Origin: JANNYA01 sp031422315
GTDB lineage: Bacteria; Pseudomonadota; Gammaproteobacteria; Xanthomonadales; SZUA-5
Length of the DNA stretch: 23,466 nt
Assembly (NCBI GenBank): GCA_031422315.1
Contig: JANOQN010000013.1
Location: forward strand, 1 to 23,466
Direction: 5' to 3'
Below, one piece after another: positions 1 to 7,526 of this stretch. The notes beneath the pieces are model-generated. The model worked only from the letters and a program-made list of their open reading frames with translations. It did not search any database and had not been told where the DNA came from. Every line of letters begins with the position of its first letter. Within the stretch, counting starts at the first letter, position 1. The position numbers and the translations under genes are program-made.

Positions 1-1
1 C

Positions 2-106
2 AATGTCAAAATTCAAGAAAGTGAGCGACAGCGGCTTGCGAAAATTGCAAAATCGCAAGGCTTTGCAATCGTCCCGTTGTCTCCAGCTGCTATGCCTGCC
101 TCATGA
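2..106 (+). CDS. 3' end of an unidentified protein-coding gene (partial)
   Basis: Frame 2 is open from the window edge to a TGA at 104-106 and gives 34 residues. The stretch starts with charged residues (KIQESERQRLAKIAKSQGF) and ends in a small-residue tail (SPAAMPAS). The mix looks like a normal soluble C-terminus, but no family can be recognised from so little. A second frame starting with ATG at position 3 is also open for about 40 codons but is richer in Cys, Leu and Arg and looks less protein-like. Reading the sequence to the left of the window would settle which frame is real. Confidence 0.35.
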   Translation, partial: NVKIQESERQRLAKIAKSQGFAIVPLSPAAMPAS

Positions 107-372
107 AAATCAATCACTTAGGTAGTGGTTCATGGGTAGGGCTAGGGTGAGGAAAAAGTTTGGCCCATGCAGCGCGTTTTGCGGTGTTAGAATTTTTGCC
201 TGTTACTAAACCAATGACTAACTCTAATTAGTTTCCGTATTTCCCCTCACCCCTGCCCTCCCCCGTCCCGACCTTTGATTTCCTATCAAATTCGGCGGCG
301 GGGCGAGGGAGCTGTTTGAGGTGCGTGAGCGAATAGAGCTAATGCTTCACCTTGAGTCGCCACGAGTACAGC
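107..372. other. Non-coding stretch with C/G-rich inverted segments
   Basis: I see no convincing gene between the partial left-edge gene and the end of the membrane protein gene at 373. The stretch holds an imperfect inverted pair: 134-152 (gggtagggctagggtgagg) is the complement of 245-263 (cctcacccctgccctcccc) at 16 of 19 positions. It also holds a short ACTAA/TTAGT inverted repeat near 217-232. It is probably a shared 3' region between a plus-strand and a minus-strand gene. Confidence 0.5.
243..320. repeat. Degenerate palindromic intergenic repeat
   Basis: A C-rich arm at 243-265 (CCCTCACCCCTGCCCTCCCC) is followed after an AT-rich centre by a G-rich arm at about 291-320 (cggcggggcgaggga, then tttgagg). 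The arms are partly complementary: CCTCA/TTGAGG at the outside, CCCTC and CCCCG/CGGGG nearer the centre. Repeats of the form CCCTCACCCY-GCCCTC...GAGGG are common dispersed intergenic elements in proteobacteria. This copy is imperfect, and its dispersal cannot be checked within this window. Confidence 0.4.
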
Positions 373-891
373 TCATTTTGGCGGCGTAAAACCGCCCAGC
401 CGAAACCGATAAAGCGCACGTTTAATGCCCGCAGTTCCCATCAACAGCCAAAACGCGAGGACTATTTCTGCGGCAGTGGTAAATACGCTGGCGATCTGCA
501 CATGATTCCACTCAAAGCTGGTGTCGTAGGTTTGCTTAACTCTAGCGAGCACTGCCATCCAATAGATACCGTCGATCAGTGCATTTGCGAGAAACCAAAC
601 GCCTAAAAGCGTCAATCCTAGTGAAAGCGCAATCGACGCGTCTATGTTTTGCTCGGATCGGGGCTCTTTCATGACCGGCAGCAAGCGTCTAGCGACTACC
701 AAAGGCATAAACCACAAAAATGCCGACACAATTAGCCAGAAAAACAAAACGGACAAATGGGGAATCATCCACTGCAATCCAGTCTCAGGCGAATAGGACT
801 CAATTGCTACTGGAATTGCGCGAACAATAGTGAAGAACATAAAGATCGCAAAAAGTCTTACAGCCACCGCAACAATATCTTCTCGACTCAC
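373..891 (-). CDS. Four-helix inner-membrane protein of unknown function
   Basis: This 172-residue protein has about four hydrophobic segments, near residues 7-27, 44-70, 88-112 and 132-153. There are short charged links and a basic C-terminus (RALYRFRLGGFTPPK), so it is almost certainly in the inner membrane. I do not recognise a named family. Translation begins at a GTG (889-891), supported by an AAGGAA ribosome site about six bases upstream. It is the last gene of a five-gene minus-strand row, 18 bases after the aldo/keto reductase. It may be a general accessory membrane protein rather than part of that pathway. Confidence 0.75.
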   Translation of the reverse strand: MSREDIVAVAVRLFAIFMFFTIVRAIPVAIESYSPETGLQWMIPHLSVLFFWLIVSAFLWFMPLVVARRLLPVMKEPRSEQNIDASIALSLGLTLLGVWFLANALIDGIYWMAVLARVKQTYDTSFEWNHVQIASVFTTAAEIVLAFWLLMGTAGIKRALYRFRLGGFTPPK

Positions 892-909
892 ACGCGTTTC
901 CTTTTTAAG

Positions 910-1815
910 TTACAGCCAACCGGAAAACGGCACCGGCACTGCGGCTTCAATTTGTGCTGTAAGCGTATCGGAAAGCGGACCCAAACTGGCGGCTAGTTGT
1001 AAGTCTGTAAAGCGCGTCTTGCTACGCATGCCAATCAGAATACGTGTTGCCGGCTGGCGCATGGCGAAGCGAATGGCTGACACCGCACGGCCACCTGGCA
1101 GTTCGTCTAAAAAATCTAACTGCTTGCTAGCCGATTGCATCCAGCTTTGCTGCGCGTTGGGCGCTAGACTGCGATAGTCTGACGCGTCCAATTGCGGCGC
1201 TGTTTCAGCCAGATAGCCACTGGCCAGTACCCCTCGCAAAAACACGCGAATTCCTGCCGCCGCTGCTTGTTTAATTATCGGCTCCGCGCGTCGATCTAGC
1301 GCGTTGAATTGCAGTTCGAGCGTGTCGCCAAAACCGACTTCGATTGCGCGCTGTGCGCTGTGTCGATCCCGCGCGCTAATGCCAAAATGCGCTATCAAAC
1401 CCTCCGCCTGCAGCTGTTTAAACAGCGCTGGATTCGGCAAAAAGTTAGCATCTGGATTGTGCAGCAGCAGCGTATCAATCGAGCCGCGATTGAGCCTTTG
1501 CAAACTAGCACCCAGGCTAGCTCGAACATAGGCAGGAGAAAACACGGATTCAGGTGGCGCACCCGGCTCGGCTAAAATTTTGCTGCAAATGCCAACTGAA
1601 GTATCAGGCCAAAAGCGCCCAATTCGCGCTTCCGATTCGCCGTTGCCGTAGGCTGCGGCGGTATCAATATAGTCAATACCTGCGGCATGGCAAGCGAGCA
1701 ATAGTACTTGTGCGGATTGCGCATCGAACTCGCCCCAGCCGTTATTGCGGCCGTTCAATTGACTTGCGCCGCCGAGCTGCCATGCTCCTAGAGCAAAGCG
1801 TGCTAGCGACACCAT
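910..1815 (-). CDS. Aldo/keto reductase family oxidoreductase
   Basis: The protein is about 301 residues, the usual size for the family, and is predicted to be a cytosolic NAD(P)H-dependent (alpha/beta)8-barrel carbonyl reductase. All four catalytic residues are visible: Asp51 and Tyr56 in IDTAAAYG, Lys79 in ICSKIL and His119 in LLLHNPDA. The C-terminal part carries the cofactor-site stretch ILIGMRSKTRFTDL. The sequence also opens with a TTG at 1818, but the ATG at 1813-1815 is preferred because it overlaps the TGA of the oxygenase gene by one base (TGATG), a typical coupled arrangement. The substrate is unknown. The neighbouring aminotransferase and oxygenase suggest reduction of a keto-sugar or an aldehyde intermediate, which is inference. 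Confidence 0.88.
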   Translation of the reverse strand: MVSLARFALGAWQLGGASQLNGRNNGWGEFDAQSAQVLLLACHAAGIDYIDTAAAYGNGESEARIGRFWPDTSVGICSKILAEPGAPPESVFSPAYVRASLGASLQRLNRGSIDTLLLHNPDANFLPNPALFKQLQAEGLIAHFGISARDRHSAQRAIEVGFGDTLELQFNALDRRAEPIIKQAAAAGIRVFLRGVLASGYLAETAPQLDASDYRSLAPNAQQSWMQSASKQLDFLDELPGGRAVSAIRFAMRQPATRILIGMRSKTRFTDLQLAASLGPLSDTLTAQIEAAVPVPFSGWL

Positions 1816-2591
1816 CAAAGTGAAATGCCGCCCTTAATTAAGCAGCGATCTCCGATAAACGCATTGCGCCCGTGCAACACGCGCTTATCATGGAAAAACA
1901 CGGCTTCACCAGGTTTGAGTTGAATGCCGGTTAGTAGGCCAGTTTCAAAAACCTTCTTTTCGCAAAACTCAGCAAATTGCTGGCACATCGCTTTAACTTC
2001 GCTGGAATTTTTTTCGCTAATCCGAAAAGAATTCCAGTTCAGCAGTGGGCCGACGTCGTCATAACTGATCACCCGGCGTGTTTTGATTTGTTGCACGCCT
2101 TTATCGAAAACTACTTCATGCGTTTCTAGCTGTTTGAGCAGTGCGGGCTCAAAGCGCGTTAATAAGTCAACTAACTGTACGCCGTCAATAAAGGTCGTCG
2201 CGCCGCCGACTTGCGCTTGAACTAGGCAAAAGAAAAAACTGATATCAAACTCGTAAGATAAATACGCGCCGTCAGTATGAATTGGCTGGCGGGTGGCGGA
2301 ATAGCGAAACGATTCTTTCTGGCGCGCGGCATCAAATCGAATATCCATCCAATCCTCTTGCGCTTCGCTTTGATCACCGTTGAGGTAGTTTTCATCGCGC
2401 TTGACGAAATTGCCGGCACCCTCAGATAGCTGACGATAGTAAGGCTGCAAGTCGACCTGGGCGGGCGGCGCGAGGTGCGTCAAAATTCGGTGCGTGCGAA
2501 GCGCTTTCGAGAATTCGGCGATCGCCGCCTCGATAGGTTCTTGATAGTGAAATTCGCCGTAAGCGGAAGTGGGTTTAAGCATGAGCGTCAT
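1815..2591 (-). CDS. TauD/TfdA-like Fe(II)/2-oxoglutarate-dependent oxygenase
   Basis: The protein has 258 residues, slightly short for the TauD/TfdA family (usually 280-300). The metal triad is visible as His105-x-Asp107 in QPIHTDGAY and a distal His240 in FFHDKRVLHGRNAF. The following arginines (Arg242, Arg249 in GRNAFIGDR) are candidates for binding 2-oxoglutarate. Such enzymes hydroxylate or desaturate small molecules using O2 and 2-oxoglutarate. A second start at codon 4 (2582) is possible, and neither has a good ribosome site. It sits 30 bases after the aminotransferase and overlaps the reductase by one base, so it is probably co-transcribed and acts in the same pathway. The substrate cannot be read from the sequence. 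Confidence 0.85.
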   Translation of the reverse strand: MTLMLKPTSAYGEFHYQEPIEAAIAEFSKALRTHRILTHLAPPAQVDLQPYYRQLSEGAGNFVKRDENYLNGDQSEAQEDWMDIRFDAARQKESFRYSATRQPIHTDGAYLSYEFDISFFFCLVQAQVGGATTFIDGVQLVDLLTRFEPALLKQLETHEVVFDKGVQQIKTRRVISYDDVGPLLNWNSFRISEKNSSEVKAMCQQFAEFCEKKVFETGLLTGIQLKPGEAVFFHDKRVLHGRNAFIGDRCLIKGGISL

Positions 2592-2621
2592 CGTGGGTTA
2601 TCAACGTTAAAGAAGTGGGTT

Positions 2622-3698
2622 TTAGTTCTTCAAACTGCGGCGAATCAACGCGCAGATTCGCTTGATTTGCATGGGTTCAAGCTCGGCCGACAGCGGCAGG
2701 CAGAGCACCCGCTTGCAGATATCCTCGCACACTGGCGCGGATTGTGGCTCGGCATAATTCAGCGTGGTCAAGCTCGGATAGAAGTAACGGCGCGGGTAAA
2801 TATTTTCGGTATTTAGCACTTGCAGTACGCGCAGCAAGCTGGCTTCTGATTGAAACAACGTCGGGTAGTAGGCGTAGTTTCTAGTCAACTGATCCGCCCA
2901 AACGGGATAGCTTAAGCCGCTGCCCTGCAATTCTTGATCGTAAAGCTTCGAGCTTGCCTCGCGTTGGCGGATCAGCTGATCGACCACTTTCAGATTGCAA
3001 AGCCCCATTGCGGCATGGAATTCGCTCATTTTGGCGTTGGTGCCATAGCCGTGAAAGCTCTCCGGCGAGGCATGCCCGAAATTGCGTAAATAGCTGATGC
3101 GCTCGGCAATCGCATCGTCCTGACAAATCAGCGCGCCACCCTCAACGGTGTGGAATAGCTTGGTCGCATGAAAGCTCAGCATCGCAACATCGCCGTAATT
3201 CACCAGCGCTTTGCCATTGAGCTTCGCCCCAAACGCGTGTGCGGCATCAAAAATGAGCGGCACATCTTTCGCTTTTGCCAGCGCCGCAAGGCCGTGCACA
3301 TCACACGCATTTCCGTAAACATGGGTGGCTAAAATCGCCCCTGCATCCGCCGGCCAAACGGCCTCGCAAGTTTTAGGAGTAATACACAAGCTAGCGTCGA
3401 TATCCGCATACACCAAGCGATGACCTTCCCAAGCGACTGCAGCAGAGGTTGCGACGTAAGAAAAGGGCGTCGTTACCACGCTGCCTTTGACTTGTAGCGC
3501 ACGCAGCGCAATATGCAAGCCGAGCATGCCGTTGGTGAGCACAAAGCAGTGTTTCACGTTCAAGTATTCGGCTAGCTGGCGCTCTAATTCGACCAGTAGC
3601 GGGCCGTTATTGGTCAGATGTCCGCGCTGCCAAATGCCGCGCAAATACTCGACATATTCTTCCAGCGGCGGTAGATGTGATTTGGTGACATTGATCAT
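2622..3698 (-). CDS. DegT/DnrJ/EryC1/StrS-type PLP-dependent sugar aminotransferase
   Basis: This 358-residue cytosolic enzyme has the full aminotransferase fold. The N-terminus contains PPLEEYVEYLRGIWQRGHLTNNGP, of the kind seen in VioA-like nucleotide-sugar aminotransferases. Other marks are the cofactor loop LTNGMLGLHIAL (about 54-65), Asp151/His154 in FDAAHAFG, and the PLP-binding Lys180 in SFHATKLFHTVEGGA. The family typically converts a dTDP- or UDP-4-keto-6-deoxy sugar into the amino sugar with glutamate as donor. The gene starts at ATG 3698, 41 bases after the glycosyltransferase, which supports a role in making an amino sugar for a glycan. The exact sugar (3- or 4-amino) is not determined, and no dehydratase or nucleotidyltransferase lies in the window. 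Confidence 0.88.
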   Translation of the reverse strand: MINVTKSHLPPLEEYVEYLRGIWQRGHLTNNGPLLVELERQLAEYLNVKHCFVLTNGMLGLHIALRALQVKGSVVTTPFSYVATSAAVAWEGHRLVYADIDASLCITPKTCEAVWPADAGAILATHVYGNACDVHGLAALAKAKDVPLIFDAAHAFGAKLNGKALVNYGDVAMLSFHATKLFHTVEGGALICQDDAIAERISYLRNFGHASPESFHGYGTNAKMSEFHAAMGLCNLKVVDQLIRQREASSKLYDQELQGSGLSYPVWADQLTRNYAYYPTLFQSEASLLRVLQVLNTENIYPRRYFYPSLTTLNYAEPQSAPVCEDICKRVLCLPLSAELEPMQIKRICALIRRSLKN

Positions 3699-3739
3699 TG
3701 TGCGAGTGCGTCCCGTTTATCGATTGGCATGCGAGTCGA

Positions 3740-4726
3740 CTAGTTTACTGCACCACGGCCCAGCAAGCGCTTGAGCGCCGCATAGCCGTTGCTTCCCAAT
3801 ATAATCGTCCCGAACGCAGGCAGGAAAACGCCGCGCTGAAATAATGTGCGCCAGTTGCGTTTAAGCGCTTCAAAGTACAGCCTGCGCGCATCTTGGCGTC
3901 TACCTTGATACATGTGCGCGCCCGCCAGCGATATTAAGTGCTGAGCATAAATCTGCTGCGGCTTTGCGGATGCATTGCGCCGCTGCAGCTCTGGCAAGTG
4001 CAAATCAAGAATGAAGCGGGTATTGCGCTCGCCTACGCCATCGCCAATGAAGGTGTGGTGCATGCCGCCAGTGTGTACGCGATAGTGCGCAAGCACTTGA
4101 TTGCAATACACAAACGGGCCGAGTTTGGCCAACTCAAGATTGTAATGCCAATCGCCCAGGCCGCTGCGAAAGCGCTCTTGCCATGGCAAAAGCGTGCGCC
4201 AAGCGGCTAATCGCCCCAACATTGCTGGCGCGCAGGTGTGGTGCATGATCAACAGGTTCTCAAACTCATCGCGCACATCGGGCAGTACCGGGCGCCGGTG
4301 TTCTAGCGTGCCGACTTGGCCATCCGCATCAATCGTTCTGACATTGCCGTAGGCTAAAACTGCGGCAGGATTTGCCTTCAGCGCTGAGACTAAGATTTGT
4401 AGATAATCTTCTAGCCAAACGTCATCGCCGTCTAATCTGGCGACAAATTCACCTCGTGCCAGCGCAAAGGCTTCGTTGATACTGACGGCAAACCCGGTGT
4501 TCTGTTCGTGCGCAATAATCTGCAAGCGCGCATCTTGAATATCGGCGATGGCTTCCAAGCTGCGATCTGGCGAGGCGTCATCGACGAGAATAATCTCAAA
4601 GCTAAATTCGGTTTTTTGTGCCAGCAGACTTGCTACAGCAGCGCGCAAGAACGGTCTGAAGTTGTAGCTAGTCAGCAATATCGACACATCGACGGCGGGC
4701 GCTTTAATAGCAGAATCTGTCGACAT
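3740..4726 (-). CDS. Family 2 (GT-A fold) glycosyltransferase
   Basis: The protein begins with the GT2 signature VSILLTSYN (14-22). The nucleotide-binding pair Asp49-Asp50 is in ILVDDASPD, and the metal-binding DGDD motif (99-102) is in ARLDGDDVWLEDY. GT2 enzymes move a sugar from a nucleotide sugar to an acceptor, usually at the cytosolic face of the inner membrane. The reading frame extends 17 codons further upstream to an ATG at 4777. The ATG at 4726 is preferred because the extra residues are atypical and it has a G-rich stretch (GCGGGG) just upstream, giving 328 residues. It is the first gene of the minus-strand row and is divergent from the HNH gene, so the promoter should lie in or near 4727-4823. 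Confidence 0.87.
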   Translation of the reverse strand: MSTDSAIKAPAVDVSILLTSYNFRPFLRAAVASLLAQKTEFSFEIILVDDASPDRSLEAIADIQDARLQIIAHEQNTGFAVSINEAFALARGEFVARLDGDDVWLEDYLQILVSALKANPAAVLAYGNVRTIDADGQVGTLEHRRPVLPDVRDEFENLLIMHHTCAPAMLGRLAAWRTLLPWQERFRSGLGDWHYNLELAKLGPFVYCNQVLAHYRVHTGGMHHTFIGDGVGERNTRFILDLHLPELQRRNASAKPQQIYAQHLISLAGAHMYQGRRQDARRLYFEALKRNWRTLFQRGVFLPAFGTIILGSNGYAALKRLLGRGAVN

Positions 4727-4823
4727 GGTGGCCCCGCTTAAAGTGAGTGCGCAGGCTAACTGCTTGTTTTGACGCATTCAATTCAAGCTAAACTTAAAGG
4801 CCCCTATTTCGCGGTTGCCATTT

Positions 4824-5192
4824 ATGAAAGCCATCGATAACGCCAAGCTCGATAAAATCGTCGCCAATGCGAGGCGAGATTCTGATATTCGTAAAAGCGG
4901 CTATCGAGAGCGCGCGTTGGGAATGTATCCGTGGATTTGCGGGCGCTGCACGCGCGAATTTACCCGTGCCAACGTGATTGAGCTAACCGTGCATCATCGC
5001 AATCATAATCATGACGACAACCCAAGCGATGGCAGCAATTGGGAGCTGCTTTGCGTGTATTGCCATGACAACGAACACAGCCGCTATATCGACAACAACG
5101 AACTGGCGCTGGGTGAAACGAAAGCGGCGGAAGCCACGAGCAATCCGTTTGCGAATTTATCGGCGCTGATGGCGGCGAGGAAGAGAGGTTAA
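4824..5192 (+). CDS. yajD: YajD-like HNH nuclease family protein
   Basis: The 122-residue cytosolic protein matches the E. coli YajD pattern: SGYRERAL.MYPWICGRC, then LTVHHRNHNHDDNP, then DGSNWELLCVYCHDNEHSRY, and an NPFANL..L tail. Zinc ligands are Cys39/Cys42 and Cys77/Cys80. The HNH core is His57-His58, Asn72 and His81. An upstream TTG in frame (4815) exists, but the ATG at 4824 gives the expected family N-terminus. YajD's cellular role is not settled; the fold suggests DNA or RNA binding or cleavage. It is transcribed alone and divergently from the glycosyltransferase, and ends into a repeat-rich spacer. Confidence 0.88.
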   Translation: MKAIDNAKLDKIVANARRDSDIRKSGYRERALGMYPWICGRCTREFTRANVIELTVHHRNHNHDDNPSDGSNWELLCVYCHDNEHSRYIDNNELALGETKAAEATSNPFANLSALMAARKRG

Positions 5193-5207
5193 GGGTTGGA
5201 ACGCTAT

Positions 5208-5442
5208 CGTCGCCATTCCCGCGAAAGCGCATCATCGTCATTCCCGCGAAAGCGGGAACCCAGGCTCACCGAGCTTTGAGTGTGTTTGCGCTAGTTGAAA
5301 AATGCGGATATGGGTGACTTAGAAAAAGTGCGAGTTTTTGACACCTGTACTGGGTCCACGCTTTCGCGGGGATGACGAGGTGGGGGTGGGTTTCCAGCAC
5401 AATCGAATGATCGAGTGCTAATCGTCTTTCCCGAGAAAGTAG
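5208..5442. repeat. Cluster of CCCGCGAAAGCGGG-type palindromic repeats
   Basis: A truncated copy (5215-5230, attcccgcgaaagcgc) lies directly before a full one (5236-5262). The palindrome TTCCCGCGAAAGCGGGAA at 5241-5258 in the full copy would form a short stem capped by a GAAA tetraloop. An inverted copy (5351-5379, tgggtccacgctttcgcggggatgacgag) faces it about 90 bases away, so the two could pair as one long hairpin. A further degenerate piece lies near 5424-5442 (gtctttcccgagaaag). Elements built on 'CGTCATTCCCGCGAAAGCGGGAACCC' are widespread REP-like intergenic repeats in proteobacteria. This cluster fills the 254-base gap between two convergent genes. Confidence 0.75.
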
Positions 5443-5446
5443 TGTC

Positions 5447-5647
5447 CTACTTAAAACTACCCGGCAAGTACGAGCCAAAATCCCGAACCGCTTCGGTGCT
5501 GTCGATCACAGTTTGTGCTGCGGCTTCAATAGGCTGAGTCAATTTGGCTAACTCACATTCCGCTTGAGATTGATTCAACAAGCCAGCCAGTGAACCTGTA
5601 ACGGTAAGGATCAAAGCAAATACAAATCGAAGCTGTAGCGTTTTCAT
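5447..5647 (-). CDS. Small exported protein of unknown function
   Basis: This 66-residue open frame starts at ATG 5647 and has a clear secretion signal: positive start MKTLQLRF, hydrophobic core VFALILTVTGSLAGLL, and a likely cut after NQSQA. About 37 mature residues remain (ECELAKLTQPIEAAAQ...). One cysteine follows the cleavage site at the second mature position, but there is no proper lipobox. No family is recognised. The intact signal peptide argues that it is a real gene, although it ends inside the edge of the repeat cluster, where a 6-bp hairpin (5437-5452) overlaps its stop codon. Confidence 0.5.
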   Translation of the reverse strand: MKTLQLRFVFALILTVTGSLAGLLNQSQAECELAKLTQPIEAAAQTVIDSTEAVRDFGSYLPGSFK

Positions 5648-5782
5648 CGTCGTTCCCGGTTGTTTGTTGGATTAAGCAAAGCCCGTGCCAGCAAACTATT
5701 TTTTATAAGCAACTGATTTAATTCAATTAACTGATTAGTCTCGGCGAGTTTGGCGATTTAGTTTGCCAATTTCGCCACGCCG

Positions 5783-6322
5783 CTATTTCAATTGCGAAAC
5801 CATCCAGCGCACCGACACGGCAACTTGCGCATCGGTCAATGCTGGATTGCCGCCGCGCGCTGGCATTACACCCGCGCCGCCTTGGTAGCCCTCGATTGCA
5901 TGTTTAATGAGCGTTTCTTCGCCTTGCGCCACGCGCGCAGTCCATGCCGATTTCAATAACAGTGGCGATCCGCCCGCGCCAGTGTCATGGCAGGCTTTGC
6001 AAAGTCCGCCGTAAATTTCAGCGCCATCTTCACGGCCGCCATACGGAATGTTTTTCTTGAGCTCTGCAAGCGCCGCCTCATCGGCTGCCGCTTTGGCAGC
6101 AAGCCCTGTTTCACCCGCAAAAACGCCTCCCACCGGTGCAATCAATGCCAAAGCCCGATCACGCTCGACTTTTGCGCGCTCATCGCCCATGCCTTTGTTT
6201 GGATCGTTGTAAAAGCGATCGTTAATAATGTGCGCGTAAACAATCAAAGCCACGGTGATAACCGCGAGCAGCGCAATAATCTGCAAAAAGTGCTTGAGAA
6301 ATACGCCATCAGTCTTGGACAT
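5783..6322 (-). CDS. Membrane-anchored cytochrome c5-type monohaem cytochrome
   Basis: The 179-residue protein has one N-terminal membrane anchor (about 10-33) and a periplasmic part. This ends in a class I cytochrome domain with the haem-attachment motif CKACH at 108-112 and a likely axial Met153 in GVMPARGG. The pattern GLCKACHDTGAGGSP...GVMPARGGNPALTDAQVAVSVRWM is typical of cytochrome c5. It probably carries electrons to a terminal oxidase, which fits the oxidase assembly operon about 450 bases away on the other strand. The start ATG at 6322 has a strong AAGGAG ribosome site about eight bases upstream. It follows the DUF2909 gene on the same strand by 127 bases, so it may have its own promoter. 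Confidence 0.9.
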   Translation of the reverse strand: MSKTDGVFLKHFLQIIALLAVITVALIVYAHIINDRFYNDPNKGMGDERAKVERDRALALIAPVGGVFAGETGLAAKAAADEAALAELKKNIPYGGREDGAEIYGGLCKACHDTGAGGSPLLLKSAWTARVAQGEETLIKHAIEGYQGGAGVMPARGGNPALTDAQVAVSVRWMVSQLK

Positions 6323-6449
6323 GCAAAAACTCCTTGATTCGCCAGCGTGCTATGGAAAAGCTCGCAGCTCGATAAGTTAAATTATCCGCCATTATCGCTA
6401 CTTAAGCCTGTGATAGGCAACCGCAAAGCGTATTGGAGCTAGAAAAGTT

Positions 6450-6680
6450 TCAGCGCTGCTGCGATTGCATTTGGCCTTCGACGACCCCGTGCGGCTTAAT
6501 TCGGCCCGTTTTAATGCCAATACCGATGCCAACTATCAACAATATTGACAGACCAATACGCCAAGACAGCGATTTGACCGATTTAGTGCTCTGGCCTTTG
6601 TCGGTCAGCATGTGGTAGCAGCCCGCGAATAGATTGTAAACGATGACAATCAACATGCCAATAATTAACAGCTTTTCCAT
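6450..6680 (-). CDS. DUF2909-like twin-transmembrane protein
   Basis: The 76-residue protein has two membrane helices, about 3-24 (LLIIGMLIVIVYNLFAGCYHML) and 42-60, separated by a polar link (TDKGQSTKSVKSLSWRIG). Proteins of the DUF2909 'twin transmembrane' family have this size and pattern and are often found next to cytochrome oxidase and surf1 genes. Here it is divergent from surf1 across a 102-base gap. No biochemical role is established that I can cite. A structural or assembly role around cytochrome oxidase is inferred only from the location. Confidence 0.75.
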   Translation of the reverse strand: MEKLLIIGMLIVIVYNLFAGCYHMLTDKGQSTKSVKSLSWRIGLSILLIVGIGIGIKTGRIKPHGVVEGQMQSQQR

Positions 6681-6782
6681 CTCGCATTCCTTGCACCTGA
6701 CTTGTGTTCATATCATAACCCCGGTAGCGCGACGCTGCGTTGAGATGCCGTCAAACTGGCGGCAACCCACTAGGATTATTCG

Positions 6783-7526
6783 ATGAAATTTACTAGACCG
6801 CGCCTGATAATCGTATTGCTTACCGTTTTGGGGATCGGTTTTTTCATGCGGCTTGGCTTTTGGCAGCTTTCACGTGCCGAAGAAAAGACGCAGCTGTTGG
6901 CAGACTTTGATGCGGGCACTCAGCAAAGCAATCAGCCATTGAGCCGCGCACTGGGGCAAATGGCAAATACGCGATTTGCCCGCACAGCGATGCGCGGCCG
7001 GTTTTTACTGCTGCCAAGCATATTGCTGGACAACCAGCGCGAATCGGGGCAAATCGGCGTGTCGGTATTCAGCGCATTTCAGCCCTACGCCGAGCCCGGT
7101 GAAAATCCGCTCGCTAGCCCGCCCGCACTGTTGATTGCGCGCGGCTTTATCGCCATCAACCCAAACCGCAGCGCGTTTCCCAACCCAAGCGTTCCATCAG
7201 GTGATGTTTACTTGACCGGAATTTTGGCGCGCCCGCCGAGTAGCGGGATTCGTCTCGGCGACGATGTTCTGACTGAAGTGCCGGGAAAATCGCTGCTGAC
7301 TACCCGGATTGAGCCGGAAAAAATTGCGCGAGCGTTGCGCCAGCCGCTGATCCAATATGTATTGCAGCTTGATGCAGGCTCACCGCACGGATTTATCCAA
7401 CACTTTAAGCCGAGCACTTTCGGCCCTGAAAAGCACCGTGGCTACGCGCTAACCTGGTTTGGCCTCGCGTTGACAGTGCTTATTGTATTTTTACTACTAC
7501 ATTTCCAGAAGCGAGCACGCCCATGA
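6783..7526 (+). CDS. SURF1 family cytochrome oxidase assembly protein
   Basis: The 247-residue inner-membrane protein has the SURF1 layout. An N-terminal helix (about 9-27) is followed by the conserved GFWQLSRAEEK, then a periplasmic domain with GRFLLLPSILLDNQ and LIARGFIAI, and a second helix at the C-terminus (about 222-242) preceded by HRGYALTWFGLA. SURF1 helps insert haem a into subunit I of cytochrome c oxidase. It begins the plus-strand row surf1 / SCO-like / ctaA / ctaB. Its last codon overlaps the next start in an ATGA, so the genes are likely translated together. The start ATG has a weak AGGA site 7-10 bases upstream. Confidence 0.93.
   Translation: MKFTRPRLIIVLLTVLGIGFFMRLGFWQLSRAEEKTQLLADFDAGTQQSNQPLSRALGQMANTRFARTAMRGRFLLLPSILLDNQRESGQIGVSVFSAFQPYAEPGENPLASPPALLIARGFIAINPNRSAFPNPSVPSGDVYLTGILARPPSSGIRLGDDVLTEVPGKSLLTTRIEPEKIARALRQPLIQYVLQLDAGSPHGFIQHFKPSTFGPEKHRGYALTWFGLALTVLIVFLLLHFQKRARP

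Noticed and set aside
1816..1818. TTG start for the aldo/keto reductase; similar TTG starts at 8131 (ctaA) and 4815 (yajD)
   Set aside because: In each case an ATG one to three codons later fits the family N-terminus or a TGATG overlap with the preceding gene.
5208..5380. CRISPR-like array in the spacer after yajD
   Set aside because: The repeats are palindromic, unevenly spaced, partly inverted and only three or four in number. No cas genes are near.
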